Positions 50,491 through 59,273 of a DNA stretch of 64,000 nt are shown one piece after another; the first letter of the stretch is position 1, and every line of letters begins with the position of its first letter. The position numbers were made by a program, and so were the translations under genes. This DNA comes from JBBSEX01 sp038239345. Lineage in GTDB: Bacteria; Acidobacteriota; Terriglobia; Bryobacterales; Bryobacteraceae. Below the pieces are notes generated by a model that worked only from the letters and a program-made list of their open reading frames with translations, made no database searches and had not been told where the DNA came from. The stretch covers positions 124,001-188,000 of the forward strand of contig JBBSEX010000011.1 in the NCBI GenBank assembly GCA_038239345.1, given 5' to 3'.

Positions 50491-52197
50491 ATGCCGATGA
50501 AACTTCTTTTTCCGCTTCTGCTCTGTGGCGCCTGCTTCGGCCAACAGGCTGACCTGGTGTTGCGCAATGGGAAGATCGTGACCTTGGAACGCGATAGTCC
50601 CCAGGTTCAGGCGATCGCCGTGCGTGGCGACCGGATCGCCGCGCTGGGAACAGATGCCGCAATCGGCAAGTGGATTGGACCGGCGACGAAAGTAATCGAC
50701 CTGCATGGAAGGCTGGCGATCCCGGGCTTCATCGAAGGACATGGGCACTTCACAAGCCTGGGGCAATCGAAGATGGTGCTGAACCTGCGCGACGCCCAGA
50801 ATTGGGATCAGATCGTGGCGATGGTCGCCGCCGCCGCGCGGGAAGCTAAGCCAGGGGCATGGATCGTCGGTCGAGGGTGGCATCAACAAAAATGGGACAA
50901 GGTGCCCTCGCCAGCCGTGCAGGGTTTTCCGGTCCACGCCACGCTAAGCGCTGCATCGCCGCGTAATCCTGTCCTGTTGCAGCACGCCAGCGGACATGCC
51001 GGGTTCGCCAATGATGCCGCGATGAAGCGCGCGGGGATCACGCCGGCTTCCCCCGATCCGCCGGGCGGAGCGATTCTGAGGGATAGAGCGGGCAATCCAA
51101 CCGGGCTCTTACAGGAACAGGCCCAGTCGCTGGTAGGCAAAGCTTTCGAAGCGGATATGAACCAGCGTCCGGCCAGCGAAAAGGCTGCGCAGGCGCGCCA
51201 GGAAGTGGAATTGGCCGTGCGCGAGTGTCTCTCCAAGGGCATCACGACATTTGAAGACGCCGGCTCGCCGCTGGCGACTGTGGATTTATTCAAAACGATG
51301 GCTCAGCAGAATCAGCTGGGAATCCGCCTATGGGTAATGCTCCGCGCGCCGAACGCCGTGCTTGAGAAAAATCTGGCTAACTATAAAATGATCGGATTCG
51401 GCGACAACCACCTTACAGTACGGGCGATCAAGCGAATGATTGATGGCGCGCTCGGCTCGCGCGGAGCCTGGCTGCTTGCCCCGTATGCCGATCTGCCCCC
51501 GGATGCGCCGAACCGCGAAGGCCTTGCCACGGAAGATCCGGCCGACATTCGGAAGACCGCCGATCTGGCCATCGCCAATGGATTCCAGCTCTGCGTGCAT
51601 GCCATCGGCGATCGCGCCAATCGCGAAGTGTTGAACCTTTTTGAAAGCGAATTTGCGGCGCATCCCGATAAGAAAGATTTACGCTGGCGCGTGGAGCACG
51701 CCCAACACATCGATCCGGCTGATATTCCCCGTTTCGGTAAACTCGGCGTTATTGCCGCGATGCAGGGAATCCATTGCACGTCCGATGCCCCTTATGTTCT
51801 TGCGCGGTTGGGCGCCCAGCGCGCCGAAGCCGGGGCTTACGTCTGGCAAAAACTGATGAAGACGGGCGCCATAATCGCCAACGGCACCGATGCGCCGGTG
51901 GAGGATGTCAGCCCGCTCGCGTCCTATTACGCCACTGTTACTCGAAAGCTGAAGGATGGCACTACGTTCTTTCCCGATCAGCGTATGAGCCGCGAAGAAG
52001 GTCTGCGCTCCTATACGATCAACAACGCATTCGCGGCGTTTGAAGAGGATCTAAAAGGATCGTTAAAAGCCGGGAAACTCGCCGATATTACGGTGTTATC
52101 GAAGGATATTCTTACCGTTTCCGATGAGGAACTGCCGAAGACGCAAGTGGAGTATACGATCGTCGGCGGTAAGGTGCTGTACGAGGGCAGCCATTGA
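50491..52197 (+). CDS. Exported YtcJ-type amidohydrolase
   Basis: A 568-residue metal-dependent amidohydrolase of the YtcJ branch. A signal peptide leads (KLLFPLLLCGACFGQQ); two ATGs (50491 and 50497) are usable and the second fits the AAAGGA site better. Metal ligands are visible in order: EGHGHFTS (the HxH pair), the VRAIKRMIDGALGSRGAW lysine region, CVHAIGD and VEHAQHI histidines, and the final GTDAPVEDV Asp. It ends with ADITVLSKDILT. Substrate unknown. The next gene starts at its stop. Confidence 0.88.
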   Translation: MPMKLLFPLLLCGACFGQQADLVLRNGKIVTLERDSPQVQAIAVRGDRIAALGTDAAIGKWIGPATKVIDLHGRLAIPGFIEGHGHFTSLGQSKMVLNLRDAQNWDQIVAMVAAAAREAKPGAWIVGRGWHQQKWDKVPSPAVQGFPVHATLSAASPRNPVLLQHASGHAGFANDAAMKRAGITPASPDPPGGAILRDRAGNPTGLLQEQAQSLVGKAFEADMNQRPASEKAAQARQEVELAVRECLSKGITTFEDAGSPLATVDLFKTMAQQNQLGIRLWVMLRAPNAVLEKNLANYKMIGFGDNHLTVRAIKRMIDGALGSRGAWLLAPYADLPPDAPNREGLATEDPADIRKTADLAIANGFQLCVHAIGDRANREVLNLFESEFAAHPDKKDLRWRVEHAQHIDPADIPRFGKLGVIAAMQGIHCTSDAPYVLARLGAQRAEAGAYVWQKLMKTGAIIANGTDAPVEDVSPLASYYATVTRKLKDGTTFFPDQRMSREEGLRSYTINNAFAAFEEDLKGSLKAGKLADITVLSKDILTVSDEELPKTQVEYTIVGGKVLYEGSH

Positions 52198-52568
52198 AGG
52201 TGACGGATTTCAATTCGTTACGTCGATTCTATGTGCGAACGTTTGTGGCCCTGGTAATCGCCGTTGTCATTGCCAGCCTAGGTACGGTCTGTCCACTTCT
52301 GGCCTGCGGACGAACTGCCTGCGATCGGCCCGCGCCGGATTGCTGCCATGAATCTTCTTCGAACACTGCCCCGGACTGTCCGCTTCAGCTTCTGGCAAAG
52401 GCCGATCCAGCGAAGATAGATTCGCCATCGGCTTCCCAGAAGATTGTGGCAGTGTTCGCGCGCGCAGCGGGTATCGTTTTCCGGCCCGAAGTTCGCTTGG
52501 AAGCGCTCTTGCCCGCGGTAATCGCCAGTGACGATCTCTTCCTGCGCATTCGTGTTCTCAGAATTTAA
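52194..52568 (+). CDS. Cysteine-rich secreted hypothetical protein
   Basis: A 124-residue protein from a TTG that overlaps the previous stop (TTGA); a GTG at 52200 is also possible. One hydrophobic segment (about 17-32) is followed by six cysteines in 30 residues (C33, C38, C43, C50, C51, C62, with DCCHES at 49-54). The rest has no cysteine. Cys-Cys-His suggests thiolate metal binding or disulfides outside the cytoplasm. No family recognised. Next gene is also cysteine-rich. Confidence 0.5.
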   Translation: MKVTDFNSLRRFYVRTFVALVIAVVIASLGTVCPLLACGRTACDRPAPDCCHESSSNTAPDCPLQLLAKADPAKIDSPSASQKIVAVFARAAGIVFRPEVRLEALLPAVIASDDLFLRIRVLRI

Positions 52569-52631
52569 AGACAATCCTTAGCGGCCAGTTGTATGTCTAT
52601 TACACGTGAGTATGTTTCTAAGGAGATGTTT

Positions 52632-52775
52632 ATGAACAGAATCAATTTGAACCTGCTTGGACTGATGGCTGCGCTTGTGCTGACCGTCGGACCTTCGTTC
52701 GCTTTCGCTAGCACAGACTGTTGCGATCCCGCCGGGGACTGCTGCAATCTGCCTTGCTGCCACCAGGCGAAGTAA
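52632..52775 (+). CDS. Tiny secreted tri-CC cysteine-rich peptide
   Basis: A 47-residue precursor. The start is the ATG at 52632, with AAGGAG six bases upstream; the longer frame from 52593 has no site. Residues 1-26 are a signal peptide (cleavage near SFAFA-STD). The mature peptide is about 21 residues and holds three Cys-Cys pairs (C30-C31, C37-C38, C42-C43) plus one His. I know of similar tiny secreted cysteine-rich proteins in Acidobacteriota without known role; copper or zinc binding, or disulfide cross-linking, is possible. It has no homologue with a function that I can name. Confidence 0.6.
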   Translation: MNRINLNLLGLMAALVLTVGPSFAFASTDCCDPAGDCCNLPCCHQAK

Positions 52776-52795
52776 GTAAGCCCCACTGACCGGGA

Positions 52796-52824
52796 GGAGC
52801 CCTTGCTTGCGATGCTTGGGCTCC
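52796..52824 (+). terminator. Possible hairpin after the tri-CC peptide gene
   Basis: GGAGCCC (52796-52802) and GGGCTCC (52818-52824) form a perfect seven-pair stem with a 15-base loop, 21 bases after the stop. No T-tract follows, so it may be a weak terminator or an mRNA-stabilising hairpin. Confidence 0.4.
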
Positions 52825-52873
52825 GGCCCTTCCAGGAAACATTTTGAGTCCAGTTCCGCAGGTACAATAGAGT

Positions 52874-53761
52874 TTGGCGACGTTTTTTACCAGAGTCCGG
52901 CTAACGCTTGAGATGATCAAGTTCGAGCATTCGGTTTTTGCGCTCCCGTTCGCACTGACCGGCGCCCTGCTCGCATTGCGGGAGAGCAGTTTCGACACCA
53001 GCGGCCTGGGGCGCAAGATTCTTCTGATCGTGGTTGCGATGGTCTCCGCAAGGTCCGCCGCCATGGGATTTAATCGGGTGCTGGATGCCGATATCGATGC
53101 CAGAAATCCGCGTACGAAAGGGCGTCATCTGCCGGCCGGTTTATTAGGACGTCCGTTTGCCTGGGGCTTCGTATTTATCTCCGCCGCCATCTTTCTGATT
53201 ACGGCGAAAATGCTGAACCCGCTGTGCTTCGTATTGGCGCCCGTGGCCCTGGGAATCGTCTTCTTTTACTCCTTTACGAAGCGCTTCACCACCTTCGCTC
53301 ATTTGATTTTGGGCTTCTCGCTAGGCATCGCTCCGGCTGCGGCGTGGATCGCCATGCGCGGTTCGCTCGATCCGCGAATTCTCTGGCTGACGGCGGCCGT
53401 GACGCTCTGGACAGCCGGCTTCGACATCATCTATTCGTGTCAGGATTACGAGTTCGATATCGCCTCAGGCCTGTTCAGCATCCCCGGGCATTTTGGGATT
53501 GCAAAAGCACTATGGATCGCCCGTGTTTTCCACATCGCGATGCTTGCCTGCCTGCTGGCATTGGTGGTGCAATTCCACCTTGGAGCCTTCAGCGTAGTGG
53601 GTGTGGCGGCAATTGCCGGACTGCTGGTGTATGAGCATAGCCTTGTGAAAGCAAACGATCTTTCCCGAGTGGACGCGGCTTTCTTCACCGTGAACGGCTA
53701 CGTTAGCGTGCTATTCTTTGTTTTCTGGGCAGCTGATATTTTTGTGGGCCGGCCGAGTTGA
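52874..53761 (+). CDS. mqnP: UbiA-family prenyltransferase (menaquinone, MqnP-like)
   Basis: A 295-residue inner-membrane prenyltransferase with about eight transmembrane helices. The TTG at 52874 is the start in the track frame. Both Asp-rich motifs are visible: NRVLDADIDARNPRT (first motif) and YSCQDYEFD (second). It attaches a prenyl chain to an aromatic acid. Since mqnE follows at once, it is most likely MqnP of the futalosine menaquinone route, rather than UbiA of ubiquinone synthesis. The first M-containing residue is also possible further in (MIKFEHSVFALPF). Confidence 0.85.
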   Translation: MATFFTRVRLTLEMIKFEHSVFALPFALTGALLALRESSFDTSGLGRKILLIVVAMVSARSAAMGFNRVLDADIDARNPRTKGRHLPAGLLGRPFAWGFVFISAAIFLITAKMLNPLCFVLAPVALGIVFFYSFTKRFTTFAHLILGFSLGIAPAAAWIAMRGSLDPRILWLTAAVTLWTAGFDIIYSCQDYEFDIASGLFSIPGHFGIAKALWIARVFHIAMLACLLALVVQFHLGAFSVVGVAAIAGLLVYEHSLVKANDLSRVDAAFFTVNGYVSVLFFVFWAADIFVGRPS

Positions 53762-53769
53762 TTACCGCT

Positions 53770-54888
53770 ATGCTTCCAATCTTTGAAGATTCCCGTTTAC
53801 AGCCGATTTTGGAGAAAGTGCAGGACGGCCGCCGCCTGTCGTTTGAAGATGGCCTGACTCTCTATCGCACGTCCGATCTGCTGGGCGTAGGTTACATGGC
53901 GAACCTTGTTCGGGAGCGAATCAACGGCAATGTGACGTTCTTTAATGTCAACCGCCACATTAATCCAACTGACGTTTGCGTGGCAAGTTGCCGGTTGTGC
54001 GCGTTCGGTAAGCGGGCCAAGGATCCGAAAGCTTACACGATGTCGCTGGAGCAAGTGTGGGAAGTTGCCGGTCATGGATATTCCGAAGCCGTTACCGAAT
54101 TTCACATCGTTGGCGGCCTGCATCCGGAACTTTCGCTCGATTGGTTTTGTCAGATGTTGCGTGGATTGAAGCAGCGCTTTCCCGAAGTCCATTTGAAAGC
54201 CTTCACGATGGTGGAGATCGGTTTTCTGGCGCAGCGGGCCAAGATTTCCATTCGCGAAACGTTAGAGAAGCTGATGGAAGCCGGCATGGATTCGATGCCG
54301 GGCGGGGGCGCCGAGATATTCAGCGAACGCGTCCGGCGCATTATCTGCGACCACAAAATCACCGGCCAGCAATGGCTTGACGTAGCCCGCAGCGCGCATC
54401 AGCTTGGCTTGAAATCGAATTGCACGATGCTTTACGGACATATCGAAACCGACGAGGATCGCGTCGATCATCTGATGAAGTTGCGCGAGCTACAGGATGA
54501 AACCGGCGGCTTTGTCACTTTCATACCGCTGGCATTTCATCCGGAAAACACCGCGCTCCATCATATTCCGAAGACGACTGGATTTCTGGATCTACGGCAA
54601 ATCGCCGTGTCCCGCCTGATGCTCGACAATATCGATCACATCAAGGCTTATTGGATCATGATGACGCCGGAGATCGCCCAGATCGCCCAGCGCTTCGGGT
54701 CCGACGATCTCGACGGGACGGTGGTGGAAGAAAAAATCTACCATGATGCCGGCGCTACAACCAGCCAGAATCTGCGCCGGGGCGAATTGCTGCGGCTGAT
54801 CCGGGAAGCCGGCCGCGAACCGGTGGAACGCGACACGCGCTATCGCCCGGTGACGCGAACGGAATCGGCATTTACGGTTCTGGTCTGA
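53770..54888 (+). CDS. mqnE: Aminofutalosine synthase MqnE
   Basis: A radical-SAM enzyme that joins 3-(1-carboxyvinyloxy)benzoate to SAM to give aminofutalosine, the second step of the futalosine menaquinone route. I start at the ATG at 53770 (372 residues), which aligns with the family start; a TTG at 53758 overlapping the mqnP stop is the other choice. The radical-SAM cysteines are C70-x3-C74-x2-C77 (CVASCRLCAFGKR). FHIVGGLHPEL and GGGAEIFSERV are typical of MqnE. With mqnP it indicates menaquinone as a respiratory quinone. Confidence 0.93.
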   Translation: MLPIFEDSRLQPILEKVQDGRRLSFEDGLTLYRTSDLLGVGYMANLVRERINGNVTFFNVNRHINPTDVCVASCRLCAFGKRAKDPKAYTMSLEQVWEVAGHGYSEAVTEFHIVGGLHPELSLDWFCQMLRGLKQRFPEVHLKAFTMVEIGFLAQRAKISIRETLEKLMEAGMDSMPGGGAEIFSERVRRIICDHKITGQQWLDVARSAHQLGLKSNCTMLYGHIETDEDRVDHLMKLRELQDETGGFVTFIPLAFHPENTALHHIPKTTGFLDLRQIAVSRLMLDNIDHIKAYWIMMTPEIAQIAQRFGSDDLDGTVVEEKIYHDAGATTSQNLRRGELLRLIREAGREPVERDTRYRPVTRTESAFTVLV

Positions 54889-54974
54889 GTGCCAGAATTT
54901 GAACCACGATTTCCATCATCCCTCCCCATTTGCTACACTTAAGCTTCGCGTTAATTTCCTAGGAGCCTATCGAG

Positions 54975-55166
54975 ATGTCGAAAGTTTGTGAAGTTTGCGG
55001 TAAAGGTCCGCAGTTTGGACACCGCATCAGCCACGCGCACAATGTTACGAATCGCCGCTGGAATGTGAATCTGCAAAGTGTTCGCGCCATGGTCAAGGGT
55101 GCGGGCAAGCGCATTCGAGTCTGCACGTCTTGCATCCGCAACAATAAAGTCCAGAAGGTCGCGTAG
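54975..55166 (+). CDS. rpmB: Ribosomal protein L28
   Basis: A 63-residue large-subunit ribosomal protein. It is the zinc-binding form, with two Cys pairs: CEVCGKGPQFGH at the start and CTSCIRN at the end. RISHAHNVTNRRWNVNLQ is the family core. AGGAG precedes the ATG by about 10 bases. An inverted repeat lies 47 bases after the stop. Not beside other ribosomal genes here. Confidence 0.97.
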   Translation: MSKVCEVCGKGPQFGHRISHAHNVTNRRWNVNLQSVRAMVKGAGKRIRVCTSCIRNNKVQKVA

Positions 55167-55212
55167 TTCGTCGCCCTCCACCCTGGGCGCTCATCTTTAT
55201 AATTCAGATTCT

Positions 55213-55249
55213 CAAATAGACGCAATCCCAACGGGCATGCGTCTATTTG
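55213..55249 (+). repeat. Perfect 12-base-pair inverted repeat after rpmB
   Basis: CAAATAGACGCA (55213-55224) and TGCGTCTATTTG (55238-55249) are exact inverted copies with a 13-base loop; CCC and GGG inside the loop can extend pairing. No T-tract follows on either strand. It may end rpmB transcription, or serve as a protein-binding site. Confidence 0.5.
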
Positions 55250-55361
55250 GCGCGTTCCAGCATCGGCGTGGTATTTTTGTGTAGGCCGTTTCTGTTCTCC
55301 GTTCCGTCACGCGAAAGGAATAAAAGATCCATTCAGTGGGGATTAGATATCGAGGAGTTCT

Positions 55362-55922
55362 ATGCTAATCAAAGCCAGCCATCAACCCCACCGCCGGGCG
55401 TTTCTCGTATCGCTAACCACTGTAGCCGCGTCTTACGGTATACAGCGATTATCAGCAGCAAGCCGGTCACCGGTAAAAATTGTTGATTTCGCAAATAACG
55501 GTGCGCGGAGAGGAGTGATCATAGTGGAAAAAGTGGTAAAGACACAAGCCGAATGGCAAAAGCAGCTTTCGCCAGAGGAGTTTCACGTCACCCGTGAGAA
55601 AGGGACGGAGATGGCTTTCTCAGGCCGCTACGCCAAGACTCACGACGCCGGAATTTACCGTTGCGTGTGTTGCGATACCGCGCTATTCAGTTCGGATACG
55701 AAGTTTGAATCGGGTACCGGGTGGCCAAGTTTCTGGGCGCCTATCGCCCCAGAGAACGTCTTCCGAGCTAACGATGAGAGCCATGGAATGAGCCGGGATG
55801 AGGTGCTGTGCAAGCGCTGTGACGCCCATCTAGGTCATGTATTCGACGACGGGCCAAGACCCACGGGCTTACGCTATTGCATGAACTCGGCCTCATTGAA
55901 ATTCACTAAAAAGGACGGTTGA
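55362..55922 (+). CDS. msrB: Peptide-methionine (R)-S-oxide reductase
   Basis: A 186-residue MsrB that reduces the R-form of methionine sulfoxide in proteins. Catalytic Cys173 is in LRYCMNSASLKF. Zinc cysteines are present (C101 and C104 in RCVCCDT; C150 and C153 in LCKRCDAH). The N-terminus (HRRAFLVSLTTVAASYG) has a twin-arginine-like start, so export is probable, which points to repair of envelope proteins; residues about 55-185 are the domain. GAGGAG lies about 5 bases before the ATG. One base overlap with the next gene. Confidence 0.93.
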   Translation: MLIKASHQPHRRAFLVSLTTVAASYGIQRLSAASRSPVKIVDFANNGARRGVIIVEKVVKTQAEWQKQLSPEEFHVTREKGTEMAFSGRYAKTHDAGIYRCVCCDTALFSSDTKFESGTGWPSFWAPIAPENVFRANDESHGMSRDEVLCKRCDAHLGHVFDDGPRPTGLRYCMNSASLKFTKKDG

Positions 55923-56404
55923 TGTTCCAGGTTGAATCGCCGGTGACGGCTACGAAAGCGGAATTATACGGGGCCTTGCGAGTACAACTGGTTGCCTTGC
56001 TGGAAGGCGAAAGGGATTTCGTAGCTAACGCCGCCAACACCGGCTCGTTGCTCTATCACACACTGCCGGACCTCAATTGGGCCGGCTTTTATCTGTATAA
56101 GAACGGCCAGCTTGTACTTGGACCGTTCCAGGGAAAACCGGCCTGTGTACGCATTCCCATCGGCAAGGGAGTTTGCGGAGTGGCGGCCGCGCGAAGGGAA
56201 AGCGTCGTGGTTCCCGATGTAGACAAATTCCCCGGGCATATCGCCTGCGATAGTGGTTCGCGCAGCGAGATGGTGATTCCCCTGGTGCGCGGCGGCAACC
56301 TGCTTGGGGTTCTGGATCTTGACAGTCCGCTGCTCGCCCGATTCGACGACGAAGATCGAAAGGGCTGTGAAGCTCTCGTAGGAATTTTTTTAGCCGGCCT
56401 GTAA
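55922..56404 (+). CDS. Free methionine-(R)-sulfoxide reductase (GAF domain)
   Basis: A 160-residue GAF-domain enzyme that reduces free L-methionine-R-sulfoxide in the cytoplasm. The three catalytic cysteines C75, C85 and C109 are present, with spacing of 10 and 24 residues, as in the E. coli enzyme. LPDLNWAGFYLYKN, IPIGKGVCGVAA and GHIACDSGSRSEMV are family marks. It starts at the ATG at 55922, sharing its A with the msrB stop (TGATG), so protein-bound and free Met-R-sulfoxide repair are made together. Confidence 0.93.
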   Translation: MFQVESPVTATKAELYGALRVQLVALLEGERDFVANAANTGSLLYHTLPDLNWAGFYLYKNGQLVLGPFQGKPACVRIPIGKGVCGVAAARRESVVVPDVDKFPGHIACDSGSRSEMVIPLVRGGNLLGVLDLDSPLLARFDDEDRKGCEALVGIFLAGL

Positions 56405-56411
56405 AGGATCC

Positions 56412-59273
56412 ATGTTCCGCCGTCAGGTTTTACTCCTGGTGCTTGCGTCGCTAGCCTGGGCTCGACAGGACCCGGCGATTTGCGGCACTCACCTTCAGCG
56501 GTCTCGCGAAGAATTATTTCTTCATCGGCAGCACGCCGCCCGCCGCGGCAAGCTGGGATTTCGGGCCACGGCGGCGAGTACCGCGCAAGACCTCGGCCAG
56601 ATCGCCATCCTGGAAGATTCTAACGGCGTGGTTGGGCGGCGCAACCCTTTTAATCTCGACCAGAAAACGATCGTCTTCTCACCTTCCGTTCCTTCCGCCT
56701 CTGCCTATCATTTCGAAGTGGACGGCCCGAGCTTCGACGAAGCAGCCGCAGGCACCCCGCTCGATGGCTTGGGTGACGACGATTCCCGTTCCATCGCGCT
56801 GCCATTTTCATTCCCGTTCTTTGGCGCTAATTACTCCCAGGTATTCGTCAATTCCGATGGCAATCTTACCTTCCAGGTGAGCGATCACGCCAGCGCCGAC
56901 CGGTCTCTTGGCCGCGTCACGGCGGGCCCTCCGCGCATCGCGGCCTTGTTCGCGGATCTAAATCCCGCTGCCTCTGCGCGACCGGTGGAGGTTCTTACTA
57001 CGGCCGAGCGTGTGGTGATTACCTGGCCTCTGGTGCCGCTGTTTTCCGACACTTCTATCGGCCTGCTCCAGCGCTTCCAGATTCGCCTCTACCCCAGCGG
57101 CCGTATCGAATTCGCCTATGCCGGGACGACAGCGACCGATGCCGTCGTGGGGATCGCGCCCGGTAAGGGGAACGGCACAACCATGCCGATCTCGTTTATC
57201 GCCGGCGGAACACAGGAATTTTCCGGCTCCATCGTCGAACGATTCAGTGGTTCCGATGCGATCGACATCATCACCGCCGCGCAGCAGTTTTACCAGACTC
57301 ACCAGGATTCCTACGATTATCTGGTCTTTTATAATGCCCTGAATATTCCGGCAGCGTCGGGCGCCGTCGCCTATGAAGTTACCGCGCGCAATAAACGCAG
57401 CGGTTATGGCGACGTCGTTGTAGAGGATGGCGCCGAGTACGGGTCGGCCAGCCGTCTACAGTCGGTGTTGAATATGGGTCCGCTCAGCCAATATCCGGTT
57501 GATCCGAATGCTGTAGTCGGGGCGCGGGCCATCTCTCGCGATACTCCGCTTACCGTGCTTGGCCATGAAGCGGGACACCTGTTCCTGGCTTTCGCAACCT
57601 TGCCCCCCCCGCACAACCCGCAGGCACTTCTGGGGCGATCGAACGTCCATTGGAGTTTTGACTTTAACTCTGAAGCATCCTACCTGGAAGGCAATCGGAT
57701 TCGCGACAACGGGGCTGGAGTATCGCCGCGCTTCACAACCATCGCCACAGTGGAAGGCTATGCGCCGCTCGATCAATACCTAATGGGATTTCGCGCGCCG
57801 GAAGATGTTCCCGGATCGTTCTACGTTACGCAGGCGACTAGTAGCGGAGGAGGATCCCGCGCACCCCAATCCGGCGTTTCCTTCGACGGCCAACGAGTGG
57901 ATATTGGCGTTCCCGACATCGTTCAATCGCTGGGCCCGCGCATTCCCGATTCCACGGTGGCACAACGGCATTTTCGCTTTGGGTTCGTTTTGATTGTAGC
58001 GGCGGGAACAGCACCAACGGCGGCCCAACTGGCGCAAGTGGATCAGTACCGGTCGCGCTTTGAATCGAGCTACGCCAACGCAACCGGTAATCGGGCTACC
58101 GCCGATACCGGCCTGCGCCAGGCCGTGCATCTCTCGGCGTATCCGGCGGCGGGGGTGATTGCAGGCGGCACGGGCACGATGAAGATCACGCTTGATTTGC
58201 CGGCGGACACGGCTTTGACGTTGATGCCGCGCACGCCCAACGGGATTATTGGCGCACCTGCTTCCGTGACTATCGCAGCCGGCGATTCGAGTGCCTCGTT
58301 TACGGTGGACGGACTGCGGGCAGGCGTCGAAGAACTTAGCATCGAACCAGCCGATCCTACTTATGAAACAGCCTACGCCCGTGTGCAGGTAATTGCGTCT
58401 ACGGCTGCCCTTCACATCGATTACCGAATAGTAAACACCGATAGCGGTGTTACCGGCCGGCTCTTCACGGTGATACTCAAGGCTGTCGATTCGAATAAAC
58501 TACCGTATTCAAACATTCGCATCATAGACGACAAAATCCCTCCGACCGTGTTTTTGACTGACGCGAGTGGAGAAGTGGGGATCTCCAATTTTTCAATCTC
58601 CAACATTCCGGCGGAGCTCAAACTGATGATCGACGGCGTGCCTTCGTCGGCCATCACGATTCAGCTTCCAACCGTCTTCAAGATCGTCGCTGGTGGGGTT
58701 GTGAATGCCGCGTCCTATACCCCCGGCCTGACGCCGAACTCCATTGCCACCATTTTCGGATCGGGATTGGCGACTGCCGATTTCGCGTCCACGAAAGTGC
58801 TTCTGAACGGCGTAGCGGCGAATGTGATCTTTGTTTCCGCGGGCCAAATCAATTTCATCGTGCCCGTCGACCTGCCTTTGCGTATAACTACGCTACAGGT
58901 TTCAAACGCCAGTGGCACATCGGATGCAGCGGCCGTGACTGTGAGACCCGCATCTCCTGGCATCTTCTTCGACCCGGCAACCGCACTCGGCGCGATCCTG
59001 CTTGCAGGCACGTCGCAACGTGGACCATTCCTGCCGGGCCAGGCTATCGAGATTTATGGGACCGGCCTCGGCGCCGAGACCAGCGCGCAAATTACTATCG
59101 GCGGCGTCTCCGCCCAAGTAGTTTACGCCGGACCCGCGCCGGGCTTCCTCGGTCTTAACCAGATCAACGCCGTCATCCCATCCTCCACTCCCGCCGGGGC
59201 GCAGTTTGTCTACGTCACGGCTGGCGGAATCAGCAGCAATACGGTCAAGATTGCGATTGCTTCCGGGCAATAA
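56412..59273 (+). CDS. Large secreted protein with HEAGH site and Solibacter C-terminal domain
   Basis: A 953-residue secreted protein. Signal peptide at about 1-20. Residues about 95-260 form a beta-rich nidogen/NHL-like region (ALPFSFPFFGANYSQVFVNS). A zinc-protease-like HEAGH motif (H385-E-A-G-H389) lies in LGHEAGHLFLAFA, with the region SNVHWSFDFNSE after it. Residues about 585-760 are two beta domains (IG-like, SVTIAAGDSSASFTVDG). From about 764 the C-terminal module reads VNAASYTPGLTPNSIATIFG and is built of two TIG-like repeats (the second starts near FLPGQAIEIYGTGLG). That end is the TIGR03437-type domain I associate with Solibacter. A secreted metalloprotease-like role is inferred; the third zinc ligand is not obvious. 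Confidence 0.8.
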   Translation: MFRRQVLLLVLASLAWARQDPAICGTHLQRSREELFLHRQHAARRGKLGFRATAASTAQDLGQIAILEDSNGVVGRRNPFNLDQKTIVFSPSVPSASAYHFEVDGPSFDEAAAGTPLDGLGDDDSRSIALPFSFPFFGANYSQVFVNSDGNLTFQVSDHASADRSLGRVTAGPPRIAALFADLNPAASARPVEVLTTAERVVITWPLVPLFSDTSIGLLQRFQIRLYPSGRIEFAYAGTTATDAVVGIAPGKGNGTTMPISFIAGGTQEFSGSIVERFSGSDAIDIITAAQQFYQTHQDSYDYLVFYNALNIPAASGAVAYEVTARNKRSGYGDVVVEDGAEYGSASRLQSVLNMGPLSQYPVDPNAVVGARAISRDTPLTVLGHEAGHLFLAFATLPPPHNPQALLGRSNVHWSFDFNSEASYLEGNRIRDNGAGVSPRFTTIATVEGYAPLDQYLMGFRAPEDVPGSFYVTQATSSGGGSRAPQSGVSFDGQRVDIGVPDIVQSLGPRIPDSTVAQRHFRFGFVLIVAAGTAPTAAQLAQVDQYRSRFESSYANATGNRATADTGLRQAVHLSAYPAAGVIAGGTGTMKITLDLPADTALTLMPRTPNGIIGAPASVTIAAGDSSASFTVDGLRAGVEELSIEPADPTYETAYARVQVIASTAALHIDYRIVNTDSGVTGRLFTVILKAVDSNKLPYSNIRIIDDKIPPTVFLTDASGEVGISNFSISNIPAELKLMIDGVPSSAITIQLPTVFKIVAGGVVNAASYTPGLTPNSIATIFGSGLATADFASTKVLLNGVAANVIFVSAGQINFIVPVDLPLRITTLQVSNASGTSDAAAVTVRPASPGIFFDPATALGAILLAGTSQRGPFLPGQAIEIYGTGLGAETSAQITIGGVSAQVVYAGPAPGFLGLNQINAVIPSSTPAGAQFVYVTAGGISSNTVKIAIASGQ

